From Thermodesulfobacteriota bacterium (GTDB lineage Bacteria > Desulfobacterota > S145-22), in assembly GCA_024763435.1 (NCBI GenBank), contig JANTFN010000003.1, forward strand, positions 1 through 32,151: 32,151 nucleotides of DNA, written 5' to 3'. This document shows positions 1 to 8,136 of this stretch, in pieces (position 1 is the stretch's first letter; every line of letters begins with the position of its first letter). A model generated the notes under the pieces. It made no database searches and was not told the DNA's origin. It worked only from the letters and a program-made list of their open reading frames with translations. The position numbers were made by a program, and so were the translations under genes.

Positions 1-426
1 GCCGTGGGCGTCATGATCGGCATTTACGGCAACTCCCTGGAGGAGGCTTTTTACACTTCACCCCAGGTGGATACGGACGGCAACCCTCTCAATGGCAAGT
101 ACAAATATGAACTGCGCTTCGAAAAAGGACACCTGCCCCCGGTCAATCTCTTCTGGTCCATCACCATGTACAAGCTCCCCGAGCGGCTGCTGGTGGAGAA
201 TTCCATCCATCGCTACTCCATCGGAGACCGTACCAAAGGCCTCAAATATGGCAAGGACGGATCGCTGACCATCTACATTCAGCACGCACCGCCTAAAGGC
301 GACAGGAAGGCGAACTGGCTTCCCGCGCCGGATGGTCCCTTTTTCATGGTCGGCCGGTTTTATGGACCCAAGCCCGAGCTGATGGACGGCTCTTATGAGA
401 TGCCTGCCCCGCAACGGGTTAAATAG
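1..426 (+). CDS. DUF1214/DUF1254-family protein, C-terminal part (5' end outside window)
   Basis: Open reading frame runs off the left edge; LPPVNLFWSITMYKLPERLLVENSIHRYSIGDRTKGLKYGKDGSLTIYIQHAPP is typical of DUF1214 C-termini and similar to the C-terminus of the next ORF. Confidence 0.8.
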   Translation, partial: AVGVMIGIYGNSLEEAFYTSPQVDTDGNPLNGKYKYELRFEKGHLPPVNLFWSITMYKLPERLLVENSIHRYSIGDRTKGLKYGKDGSLTIYIQHAPPKGDRKANWLPAPDGPFFMVGRFYGPKPELMDGSYEMPAPQRVK

Positions 427-452
427 ATAGTTTTTGAAAGGAGAAATATCCT

Positions 453-1949
453 ATGAAAAAATCCATTTTTAGCAACATGCTCTTTGCTGTCCTGATTGTT
501 TTCTCACCCCTCTCTTCTGTTGCAGCGACCGTTTCCCTTGATAAGGCGAAGCTCGTCGGTGACGAGACTGTGAATACCCCATACGGCACGGCGCAGATCG
601 AACATAACTTCATCAACATCGGCTCCCAGGAGCTATTTGACGCCATGGATTTCCAGCGTGCCTCCCAAGCCTATATCTGGTCCACGCCGGCCGTCTCTTT
701 CAAGCAGTGGCAGGTCGCCCAGGCCAAGACTTTCGGAGCCACAAAGCTCGGTGACTTTGTGGTCTACAAGACCCTGAAGGAAAAGCGGGGCATTGTCACC
801 GCCAACCTGACCACACCCTATGTCATCAACTTCCTTTCCCTCGCCGACGGGTCCATCAAGGTCAAGGTGCCTGCCGGGCCCATTGCCGGGATGTTCCTCG
901 ACCTCTGGCAGCGCCCGATCTGCGATATCGGCCAGACCGGACCGGACCAGGGCAAGGGCGGTACATACATCATTGTCGGCCCTGAGGACGACAAAACGAA
1001 ATATGAGGGAAAGGCCGGTTTCGTCTATCAGTCGGAAACCAACAATATCTTCATCGGCCTGCGTCTGCTTGACTCCTCTCCTGAGTTCGAGAAAAAGATC
1101 CAGAAAGAACTAAACGTGGCCCGGGTCGGCGAGAGCTTCAAGCCCATTCGTTTTATCAAGGGGGTGGACAAAGAGTGGTCCGCCACCGCCCCGCGGGGCA
1201 TGGACTATTGGAAACTGCTTAGCCAGATTTATCAGGAAGAGCCAACCCGGGAGCAGGACAAGCTCTTTGCCGCCATGCTCGAGCCTCTGGGTATCCAAAA
1301 AGGGAAGAATTTCGCGCCCGACGAGCGACAGCGGAAAATTCTGCTCAAAGGAGCGGCTATGGGTGAATTGATGCTGAGGAACATGCAGACCAACCCGCGT
1401 TTCGCGAAACCTTACTGGCCGGGCACCCATTGGTACAAGAGCTTTGATTTCACCGTGCCCCAGATCACCAAAGAGAAGGTAGAGCTGGACGAGCGCGCCG
1501 TCTGGTTCTACGAGGCGGTAACCTCCTCAGAAGGTATGGTGAATCCCACACCGGGCAAGGGCCAGGTCTACATGACCACTAAGTACGACTCAAAGGGCAA
1601 GCTCCTGCGGGCGGACAAGACCTACCGCCTGCATGTACCGAAGGATGTGCCAGTCGCCCAGTTTTGGTCGGTTACGCTTTACAGCGAGGATACCCGGAGA
1701 CCATACGACAATGGGGGCAAAGACATAGCCAGCATCAGCCTTGACTCCAAAATGAAGCAGCTTCAGTACAACAAAGACGGCTCAGTTGACCTCTATATAG
1801 GGGCTAAAGCTCCTAAGGGAATGGAATCCAACTTTATGAAAACCGTTGGTAAGGACGGTTGGTTTGTCTATTTCAGGCTGTATGCTCCAACTGAACCGTT
1901 CTTTGACAAGTCGTTTTCCTTGCCCGATTTCGAGGAAATCACTTTTTGA
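453..1949 (+). CDS. DUF1254/DUF1214 domain exported protein
   Basis: 498 aa ORF with N-terminal signal peptide and RBS gaaaggag upstream; DUF1254 and DUF1214 motifs (FWSVTLYSEDTRRPYDNGG...KQLQYNKDGSVDLYIGAKAPKG). Confidence 0.85.
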   Translation: MKKSIFSNMLFAVLIVFSPLSSVAATVSLDKAKLVGDETVNTPYGTAQIEHNFINIGSQELFDAMDFQRASQAYIWSTPAVSFKQWQVAQAKTFGATKLGDFVVYKTLKEKRGIVTANLTTPYVINFLSLADGSIKVKVPAGPIAGMFLDLWQRPICDIGQTGPDQGKGGTYIIVGPEDDKTKYEGKAGFVYQSETNNIFIGLRLLDSSPEFEKKIQKELNVARVGESFKPIRFIKGVDKEWSATAPRGMDYWKLLSQIYQEEPTREQDKLFAAMLEPLGIQKGKNFAPDERQRKILLKGAAMGELMLRNMQTNPRFAKPYWPGTHWYKSFDFTVPQITKEKVELDERAVWFYEAVTSSEGMVNPTPGKGQVYMTTKYDSKGKLLRADKTYRLHVPKDVPVAQFWSVTLYSEDTRRPYDNGGKDIASISLDSKMKQLQYNKDGSVDLYIGAKAPKGMESNFMKTVGKDGWFVYFRLYAPTEPFFDKSFSLPDFEEITF

Positions 1950-1976
1950 TTGAATCAGCTAACGACTTCACCGGAC

Positions 1977-1983
1977 GTTGGGC
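1977..1983 (+). other. attC-type R' core-like sequence GTTGGGC (GTTRRRY) just before the GNAT gene
   Basis: tcagctAACgacttcaccggacGTTGGGC at 1967-1983; matches GTTRRRY, but the rest of an attC is short or degenerate. Confidence 0.3.
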
Positions 1984-1992
1984 GAAGAGGTA

Positions 1993-2451
1993 ATGAAAAT
2001 GGAAGTCAGGCCATTCGATCCAAGAGATGAAGCTGCTGTCGTCCAGTTGTGGAAGGACTGCGGTTTGGTTGTTTCTTGGAATGATCCCCATAAGGACATC
2101 CAGCGCAAGCTTAAAATGCAACCTCAAATGTTCCTCGTTGGATGTTCAGATGAATAGATTATTTCCACTGTCATGGTTGGTTACGACGGCCATCGTGGTT
2201 GGATCAACTATCTTGCCGTACATCCCGGCTACCAGCGTACCGGAATCGGGAGGCACATGATGGAAGAAGCTGAAAACCGTCTTCGAAAAACTGGATGCCC
2301 GAAGATCAATTTACAGGTCCGCAGTAGCAACACTGCGGTGATTGAATTTTATAAGGCAATCGGGTTCATGCCTGATGATGTTGTCAGTTTCGGCAAGCGT
2401 CTTAACCCGGATGATGGAGTAGAACAAATTGCTGGAGAGGGATGTTCGTAA
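1993..2451 (+). pseudogene. GNAT acetyltransferase (YpeA-like) interrupted by in-frame TAG at 2155-2157
   Basis: MKMEVRPFDPRDEAAVVQLWKDCGLVVSWNDPHKDIQRKLKMQPQMFLVGCSDE*IISTVMVGYDGHRGWINYLAVHPGYQRTGIGRHMMEEAENRL; same frame on both sides of the stop, no indel needed. Confidence 0.8.
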
Positions 2452-2491
2452 ACTCGTGCTTCCCAGCTCAACTCGGGGATTGGCCACAGAA

Positions 2492-2824
2492 ATGAAACTA
2501 ACTGAACGAGCCAGATCGATCATCAAATGGTCCTCGCAAGAGATCGCCTTCTATCGCGTTGTGCTGAAGCATCCTCGGACTCCTCATACATCACGGTTCT
2601 TGCTGGGCGCGGCAATAACCTATGCGGTCTCGCCTATTGACCTGATTCCGGATTTCATCCCGGTGATTGGGCATCTCGACGACGTGATTGTCTTGCCCGT
2701 TCTGATCTGGCTTGCACTTCGGCTGATTCCAAAGGATGTGATTGCAGAGTGTAGGAATCGACAGAAAGAGAATGCGAGCGGCCAACAATGTGTTCAAGCT
2801 AACGCTGAGGACGGCGCGTTTTAG
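2492..2824 (+). CDS. DUF1232 (YkvA-like) small membrane protein
   Basis: AITYAVSPIDLIPDFIPVIGHLDDVIVLPVLIWLALRLIP is the DUF1232 signature; internal ATG at 2492 is a likelier start than 2429. Confidence 0.8.
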   Translation: MKLTERARSIIKWSSQEIAFYRVVLKHPRTPHTSRFLLGAAITYAVSPIDLIPDFIPVIGHLDDVIVLPVLIWLALRLIPKDVIAECRNRQKENASGQQCVQANAEDGAF

Positions 2825-2828
2825 CACC
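2779..2828 (+). other. Degenerate attC-like recombination site candidate
   Basis: cgGCCAACAATGTGTTCAAGCtaacgctgaggacggcGCGTTTTAGC resembles the 5' part of many attC sites (GCCTAACAATTCGTTCAAGC...GCGTTAGGC); R' is degenerate. Confidence 0.35.
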
Positions 2829-2852
2829 ACGGTGTGCGAAAGATGACAAAAA

Positions 2853-3107
2853 ATGAATAAGAGAAAGATTCTTCAAAAAATACTTTCAGGTTCAAAAAAC
2901 ATAAGGTTCTCTGATATGGTAAATCTTATTCAAGGTTTTGGCTTCACTTTATCAAGAACAGATGTGAGTCATCATATTTTCACTCGGCCAGACATTCTGA
3001 AACTTGTCAACCTGCAAAATGTGAAAGGTCAGGTGAAGCCATATCAGATTCGTCAATTTCTGAAGCTTGTCGAGAGATATAATCTGAAATTGGAGGAGAA
3101 CGAATAA
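2853..3107 (+). CDS. hicA: HicA-family mRNA interferase toxin
   Basis: 84 aa; GFGFTLSRTDVSHHIFTRPDILKLVNLQNVKGQVKPYQIRQFLKLVERYNL is HicA-like, with the conserved SHH histidine present. Confidence 0.88.
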   Translation: MNKRKILQKILSGSKNIRFSDMVNLIQGFGFTLSRTDVSHHIFTRPDILKLVNLQNVKGQVKPYQIRQFLKLVERYNLKLEENE

Positions 3108-3358
3108 TGCGCGACTACCATATGAATATTTTTTATTCCCAAGGTGAAGGTGGGTAGATTGCTGACATCCCTGATCTTGAAGCATGTTCAGCATTTTGTG
3201 ATACCCCTGATGAGGCGTTTCATGAAGTTCAAAAGGCCAAATCTCTTTGGATTGAGGCCGCCAAATCGGAAGGTAAGCCAATCCCGCTGCCTAAGTATCG
3301 GCCGGTTATTTATCAAGCACAATTTGCTTGGCAGGAAAAAACCGAACAAAGAAATTGA
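3107..3358 (+). pseudogene. hicB: HicB-family antitoxin with in-frame TAG at 3155-3157
   Basis: ATG overlaps the hicA TAA; MRDYHMNIFYSQGEGG*IADIPDLEACSAFCDTPDEAFHEVQKAKSLWIEAAKSEGKPIPLPKYRPVIYQAQFAWQ. HicB relatives usually have Tyr at the stop position (GGYIADIPDL). Confidence 0.85.
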
Positions 3359-3364
3359 GATGGA

Positions 3365-3390
3365 TTTTGAAAAGCTAATGCTTTTCAAAA
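3365..3390. repeat. Perfect 11-bp inverted repeat with 4-nt loop
   Basis: TTTTGAAAAGC-TAAT-GCTTTTCAAAA, 7 bp after the hicB stop. Confidence 0.8.
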
Positions 3391-3438
3391 CCACTCATAC
3401 CCGACATTCGGCATATCAATAAAAGGAGGAAGTTATTT

Positions 3439-3852
3439 ATGAAGTACTTCAAAAAGCTGTCATTGGTATTTTCAGCTGGTTGTTTGGGCGCGTTCGTAAA
3501 TAGTCTTGTGGTGTGGTTATTTGGCTTGCTCGGCATCACGGCTGCCTTCGGAGTTCATATTGCTCCAGCCTTAACAAAAGGTTGGTTATACCCTCGGATT
3601 ATTTGGGGTGGTATATGGGGCATTATTTTACTTGTGCCGCTGATCAAGAAGTCAAATATTTTAAATGGGATTGTACTGAGCATTGCGCCCACCTTGGTTA
3701 CTCTGCTTGTTGTCTTTCCTTCAAAGGGAAAGGGAATGATGGGGTTAGAGCTTGGCGCTCTTACTCCTATATTTCCGCTGATATTCAATTCGATATGGGG
3801 TGCCGTAGCTGGGGCATGGTTTAGTATTGTGAACGAGAATAGACATATCTGA
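3439..3852 (+). CDS. Hypothetical multi-pass membrane protein
   Basis: 137 aa, several hydrophobic segments; RBS aaaaggagg upstream. Confidence 0.65.
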   Translation: MKYFKKLSLVFSAGCLGAFVNSLVVWLFGLLGITAAFGVHIAPALTKGWLYPRIIWGGIWGIILLVPLIKKSNILNGIVLSIAPTLVTLLVVFPSKGKGMMGLELGALTPIFPLIFNSIWGAVAGAWFSIVNENRHI

Positions 3853-3871
3853 TAACAGAGTAATGCAGAAA

Positions 3872-3946
3872 GCCGAACGAATCACGCCACCTGACCGTTG
3901 CTCCGCAGGTGCTCTATGGCAGCAGGTGAGTTTTCACATTGTATGT
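3872..3946 (+). other. Degenerate attC-like recombination site candidate
   Basis: AAGCCGAACgaatcacgcCACCTGACCGTTGCtccgcaggtgctctatGGCAGCAGGTGAGttttcacattgtatg; arms CACCTGacCGTTGC / GGCAGCAGGTG are imperfectly complementary, as in attC hairpins. Confidence 0.4.
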
Positions 3947-3972
3947 AAAAAAATATATTACGAGGTTTTAAA

Positions 3973-4326
3973 ATGCAACCAGCTCCAATAAAAGACGTTA
4001 TCTCTTTCGAAGATTTTGAAAAAATAGATATCAGAGTGGGTACTATTATTTCTGTCAGTGAGGTTGAAAAATCAAATAAACTGATGAAGTTAACCGTGGA
4101 TTTTGGTGATCACACGAGATCAATCCTCGCAGGCATAAAACAAGAACGTGATAACCCAAAAGAAATAGAAAATAAACAAGCTCTTTTTGTTCTCAATTTG
4201 CCTGAAAAAAAGATGGCCGGTGAAGTATCACAAGGAATGCTCTTTGATATTGGTTATGCAGATAAGGTTACCCCATGCCTCGCCATTCCAGAAGTACCGG
4301 TTCCAAATGGCTCAAGGGCAGGATAA
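3973..4326 (+). CDS. tRNA-binding domain protein (CsaA / MetG C-terminal-like)
   Basis: 117 aa; FEKIDIRVGTIISVSEVEKSNKLMKLTVDFGDHTRSILAGIKQ...LFVLNLPEKKMAGEVSQGMLF. Confidence 0.85.
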   Translation: MQPAPIKDVISFEDFEKIDIRVGTIISVSEVEKSNKLMKLTVDFGDHTRSILAGIKQERDNPKEIENKQALFVLNLPEKKMAGEVSQGMLFDIGYADKVTPCLAIPEVPVPNGSRAG

Positions 4327-4329
4327 ATG

Positions 4330-4377
4330 GCATACAACCAGTCGTTCCACCGGACTCGCTAACTTCAACGTTAAATG
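4330..4377 (+). other. Degenerate attC-like recombination site candidate
   Basis: gcATACAACcagTCGTTCCACCGGActcgctaacttcaacGTTAAATggc: AAC and GTTRRRY (GTTAAAT) ends flank a short spacer just after the csaA-like stop. Confidence 0.4.
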
Positions 4378-4498
4378 GCACAATCTGGAGCCGCCCAATG
4401 AGAAAATTCACAAAGAAGATCATGCATACCAGTGTATTCCAAAACGGTCTAAACGGCGGAAATCCTTGTCCCGTTGTCCTTGATGGAGATGACTTAAC

Positions 4499-4990
4499 TT
4501 GATAGGTGAAGAAACCGTAAAAATGGCCAATGACAACGGTTGCTACATTAGCCCGCAGACAGGTGTATATTTGTCGCCTGCCCCGGATAGTTTCACGCCT
4601 GAGCAAAAAGAACGACAAAAACAGGCTGCCGACGGATTGGAGAGCCTGATGACACTGTGCATAAAACACAATGCAAAAATCGGTTTTGGCAGCGACCTGA
4701 TTATGGACCAAAAAGAAGCCCTTAATCAGGAATTTACAAATCGTACAAAGTGGTTTTCAAATGCAGAAATTTTGAGACAGGCAACTGCTATTAATGGTGA
4801 AATTTTAGCGCTGTCCGGCCCACGCAATCCTTATCCCGGTAAACTTGGGGTTATTGAAGAAGGGGCTTTGGTCGACATCCTCTTGATTGACGGAAACCCG
4901 CTGGAGGATATCTCCATCTTGTTGGAACCTGAAGAGAATCTTGCCCTGGTCATGAAAGACGGCAAGATTTATAAGAATACAATTGGTTGA
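4499..4990 (+). pseudogene. Amidohydrolase / imidazolonepropionase-like, C-terminal fragment
   Basis: ETVKMANDNGCYISPQ...IGFGSDLIMDQKEALNQEF...LRQATAINGEILALSG...GKLGVIEEGALVDILLIDGNPLEDISIL is the C-terminal third; the N-terminal metal-binding HxH region is absent upstream. Confidence 0.65.
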
Positions 4991-5043
4991 TTGTTGAGGA
5001 AAAATCTTACCTTCTATCTAGTTGATGGCCGCATGGGGTTGGT

Positions 5044-5553
5044 ATGCTCGACATTCTTGAATTCATCGCCGTGGTCGCCGCCGGAATCTACGGCATTCTC
5101 CACGCCCGGGCAAAACGCATGGATCTTATCGGCGTTTTCACCGTCGCCTTTTTAACCGCCCTTGGAGGGGGAACGCTTCGGGACCTGATCCTGGATCGCG
5201 ACCCCATTTTCTGGATCCGGCATCAGGAATATGCCATCGCTGTTTTTGTGATGGTCCTTCTGGCAAGTTTTTTTAAACAGTTTCCTCCGAAATTGGAGCG
5301 CGCCCTGTACATTCCCGATGCCGTTGGCCTGGCGCTTTTCACGATCCTGGGCGCCGATTACGCCCTGCAGGCGGATGTGCCGCTTTTTGCGGCGGCCATT
5401 ATCGGCGTGGTAAACGGTGCCTTCGGCGGGGTCATCGCCGACATCATGTGCGACAAGATACCGAGCCTCTTTGTCGGCGGGCCATTATACGCAACCTGCG
5501 CCTTTCTCGGTGCCTGGATCTTTTTCGGTTTACTGCACCTGCTGCCCGGGTGA
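5044..5553 (+). CDS. TRIC / UPF0126 (YicG-like) membrane protein
   Basis: 169 aa; repeated domain with GGGTLRDLIL and GAFGGVIADIMCDKIPSLF motifs. Confidence 0.85.
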   Translation: MLDILEFIAVVAAGIYGILHARAKRMDLIGVFTVAFLTALGGGTLRDLILDRDPIFWIRHQEYAIAVFVMVLLASFFKQFPPKLERALYIPDAVGLALFTILGADYALQADVPLFAAAIIGVVNGAFGGVIADIMCDKIPSLFVGGPLYATCAFLGAWIFFGLLHLLPG

Positions 5554-5661
5554 TTTGGCCGTGAATAATAACTCTGGCAGTGTCGCGGCGTTGCGTGAGA
5601 TTTGATTTTTTTGTGAGATGTCGTCATTTTTTAACGGGCTGATTTGTGCTAAATATTGTCT

Positions 5662-7218
5662 ATGGAGATCATGACCGCGTGGAAAAACCGCCTGCCTGCC
5701 TGGTTTTTGCTTGTCCTTTCAGGAATCCTGCTGACGGTTTCGTTTCCGCCTTTTAACCTTTACGGTTTTGTCTGGATTGCCCTTGTCCCTTTTTTTGTCG
5801 CGATGGCGGGTGAGCGCAGCCCGCGCAAAGGATTCCTGTACGGATTTTTTTTAGGGTTTATCCATGTGTCAACGACCATGTACTGGGTCAGTGTTTCGAT
5901 CTATACCTATGGCAGTATTCCGGCCTTCGGCACGGCTGTGCTTACCTTGGGGTTGATTCTTATTCTCTCTCTTTACTGGGGATTGTTTGGCCTGATTCTG
6001 GCGATACTGAACGGGTATGAAACGGTCTGGCTGATACCTTTTTTTACCGTATTTATTGAATTTCTTAAGGGAGTTCTTTTTACAGGTTTTCCCTGGAATT
6101 TGTTGGGAACGGCCTTGCCGCCGTATCTTGCCATTTCTCAGATTGCGGATATAACAGGGGTCTACGGCCTGAGCTTTCTGATATGTTTTGTAAATTTTTT
6201 TGTTTTTCGCTTTCTTGTCAGATATTTTAAGGGAGAGATTGCACTGATTCTCAGGGAAGGTGTTATCGTTTTTCTGGTGCTTGCGTTGGTCTATGGCTAT
6301 GGCCTGATCCGGGTGGCCGGGATCCAGCAGCGCATAAAGAGATGGAAAAAACTTCGGGTCTGTGTTGTTCAGCCAGATATAAATCAGGCCCTTAAATGGA
6401 CACAACCCTGGGTTAAAAAAGGTCTTGATAAATATCTCCGGATGTCTGAAACGGCTTTAAAGGGGTTTCAGCCTGATTTGATTGTCTGGCCGGAATCTTC
6501 CGTAACTTTCTATTTTAACGAAGAGCCCGGCCTGACGGAGAAAATTCAGGCGTTAACCCGGCAAAACCATTTTGATCTTGTCCTGGGCGCGACGGCCTAC
6601 AAAAAAGGAGAGGAAAAAACAATTTATCACAACTGCGCGTTTGTTATTTCAAAGGCCGGAAAGTTGCTTGATGAATATGACAAGGTGCACCTGGTCCCCT
6701 TTGGTGAGTATATTCCCTTGAGGGGATGGCTGCCCTTTGCGAAGAACATCGTGGGGACAGAAGAAGATTTTACCCCCGGAAGGCAGCTTAACCCGTTAAA
6801 AACTTCCTGCGGACTGGTGGGGGCAACTATTTGCTTTGAAGGAATATTTCCAGCTCTTTCCAGGGAGCTGGTGCGGCGCGGAGCGATACTCCTCGTTAAC
6901 CTGACCAATGATGCCTGGTTTGGGAAAAGCTCGGGGCCTTATCAGCATCTGCGCATGAGTACCTACCGGGCCGTGGAAAACAGGGTTTATTTCGTCCGTG
7001 CCACGGGGACAGGGGTCTCTGCTGTTATTAATCCCCTGGGCCATATTGTGGCAACAATTCCCCTTCAGACCGCGGGGACCATCAGGGGCGTCGTTCGAAA
7101 ACGGGAGGGGCCCGAGACATTTTATACACGGCATGGAGATGTCTTTCTGTTTTTTTGCGTTATTTTTAGCGTATTTATCCTGATTGGGATGGGAATAAAG
7201 AAATTATTTGGTAAATAG
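5662..7218 (+). CDS. lnt: Apolipoprotein N-acyltransferase
   Basis: ~520 aa, N-terminal TM segments plus nitrilase domain (LIVWPESSVTFYF, YDKVHLVPFGEYIPLR, GATICFEGIFP, NLTNDAWFGKSSGPYQHLRMSTYRAVENR). Confidence 0.93.
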   Translation: MEIMTAWKNRLPAWFLLVLSGILLTVSFPPFNLYGFVWIALVPFFVAMAGERSPRKGFLYGFFLGFIHVSTTMYWVSVSIYTYGSIPAFGTAVLTLGLILILSLYWGLFGLILAILNGYETVWLIPFFTVFIEFLKGVLFTGFPWNLLGTALPPYLAISQIADITGVYGLSFLICFVNFFVFRFLVRYFKGEIALILREGVIVFLVLALVYGYGLIRVAGIQQRIKRWKKLRVCVVQPDINQALKWTQPWVKKGLDKYLRMSETALKGFQPDLIVWPESSVTFYFNEEPGLTEKIQALTRQNHFDLVLGATAYKKGEEKTIYHNCAFVISKAGKLLDEYDKVHLVPFGEYIPLRGWLPFAKNIVGTEEDFTPGRQLNPLKTSCGLVGATICFEGIFPALSRELVRRGAILLVNLTNDAWFGKSSGPYQHLRMSTYRAVENRVYFVRATGTGVSAVINPLGHIVATIPLQTAGTIRGVVRKREGPETFYTRHGDVFLFFCVIFSVFILIGMGIKKLFGK

Positions 7219-7230
7219 GGAGGGTGAGAA

Positions 7231-7692
7231 ATGGAAGGGAAAAAGGTCAGCGATTCAAAAGTTGAAATGGCCCAGATGATGCTGCCGGAGGATGCCAATG
7301 TCGCGGGAAATGTTCATGGCGGGACCATTATGAAGCTCATTGATAATGCGGGTGGGGTGGTCGCGCACCGCCATTCGCGGAGCAATGTTGTGACCGTCTC
7401 CATCTCGCAGATGTCGTTTCACGCCCCTGTTTATATTGGAAATGTTGTGTTTCTTAAGGCGAGCGTGAATTATGTTGGCAGGACTTCCATGGAGGTAGGG
7501 ATTCGCGTGGAGGCTGAGGACCTCAATACCGGCAACCGGGTCCACACGGGTTCCGCCTATCTTTCTTATGTCGCTTTGGATAAAAGCGGAAAGCCCGCTG
7601 CTATCCCCCCGCTTATTGTTGAAACGAAAACGGAAAAAAGACGGTACGAAGAGGGCAGAAAACGCCACCTTTTCCGCGCCTCCAAGCGCTGA
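7231..7692 (+). CDS. Hotdog-fold acyl-CoA thioesterase (YciA/BFIT-like)
   Basis: 153 aa; MMLPEDANVAGNVHGGTIMKLIDNAGGVVAHRHSRSNVVTVSISQMSFHAPVYIG. Confidence 0.88.
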   Translation: MEGKKVSDSKVEMAQMMLPEDANVAGNVHGGTIMKLIDNAGGVVAHRHSRSNVVTVSISQMSFHAPVYIGNVVFLKASVNYVGRTSMEVGIRVEAEDLNTGNRVHTGSAYLSYVALDKSGKPAAIPPLIVETKTEKRRYEEGRKRHLFRASKR

Positions 7693-7739
7693 AAAAGCAG
7701 GTTTTCTCTCTTTTTTTCTGTTTTAAAAACCGGGGTGTG

Positions 7740-8027
7740 TTAAGCGGCTGCTTTGGTTTCGGTCGTTTTTTTCTCTTTTGCCGGGGATGCTGATGTTTTT
7801 TCCTCGGGCTTTGTCTCGTGATGCTTCCTGGCAGGGGAGGCGCTGGATTTGCTGGCATAGTCTGTCGCGTACCATCCGGATCCCTTTAAGTGGAACGTGC
7901 AGTTTGAAATAAGTTTGGTAAGCTCCCCGCCGCATTCGGGACAGTTTGACTTGGGCGCGTCTGAAAATTTCTGCATAAATTCAAAGTCTTTTCCGCAATT
8001 TACACAATGATATTCGTAGATAGGCAT
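7740..8027 (-). CDS. FmdB-family zinc ribbon protein
   Basis: MPIYEYHCVNCGKDFEFMQKFSDAPKSNCPECGGELTKLIS (CxxC...CxxC) with a low-complexity K/A/E-rich tail. Confidence 0.9.
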   Translation of the reverse strand: MPIYEYHCVNCGKDFEFMQKFSDAPKSNCPECGGELTKLISNCTFHLKGSGWYATDYASKSSASPARKHHETKPEEKTSASPAKEKKTTETKAAA

Positions 8028-8136
8028 GGCTTTTCCTTTACCCCTCCTTTTTGCTCTCTGAGCAAATATAGCGATATTTTTTTAAAAGTCAAGAGGGGGT
8101 TTGACCCGAGCCGGTGGCTCTGATACGTTACCATTC

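Noticed and set aside
58-414. 118-aa - strand ORF overlapping the first DUF1214 gene
   Set aside because: Antisense to a clear DUF1214 coding frame.
5869-6405. 178-aa - strand ORF inside lnt
   Set aside because: Antisense to lnt; K/N/Q-rich low-complexity translation.
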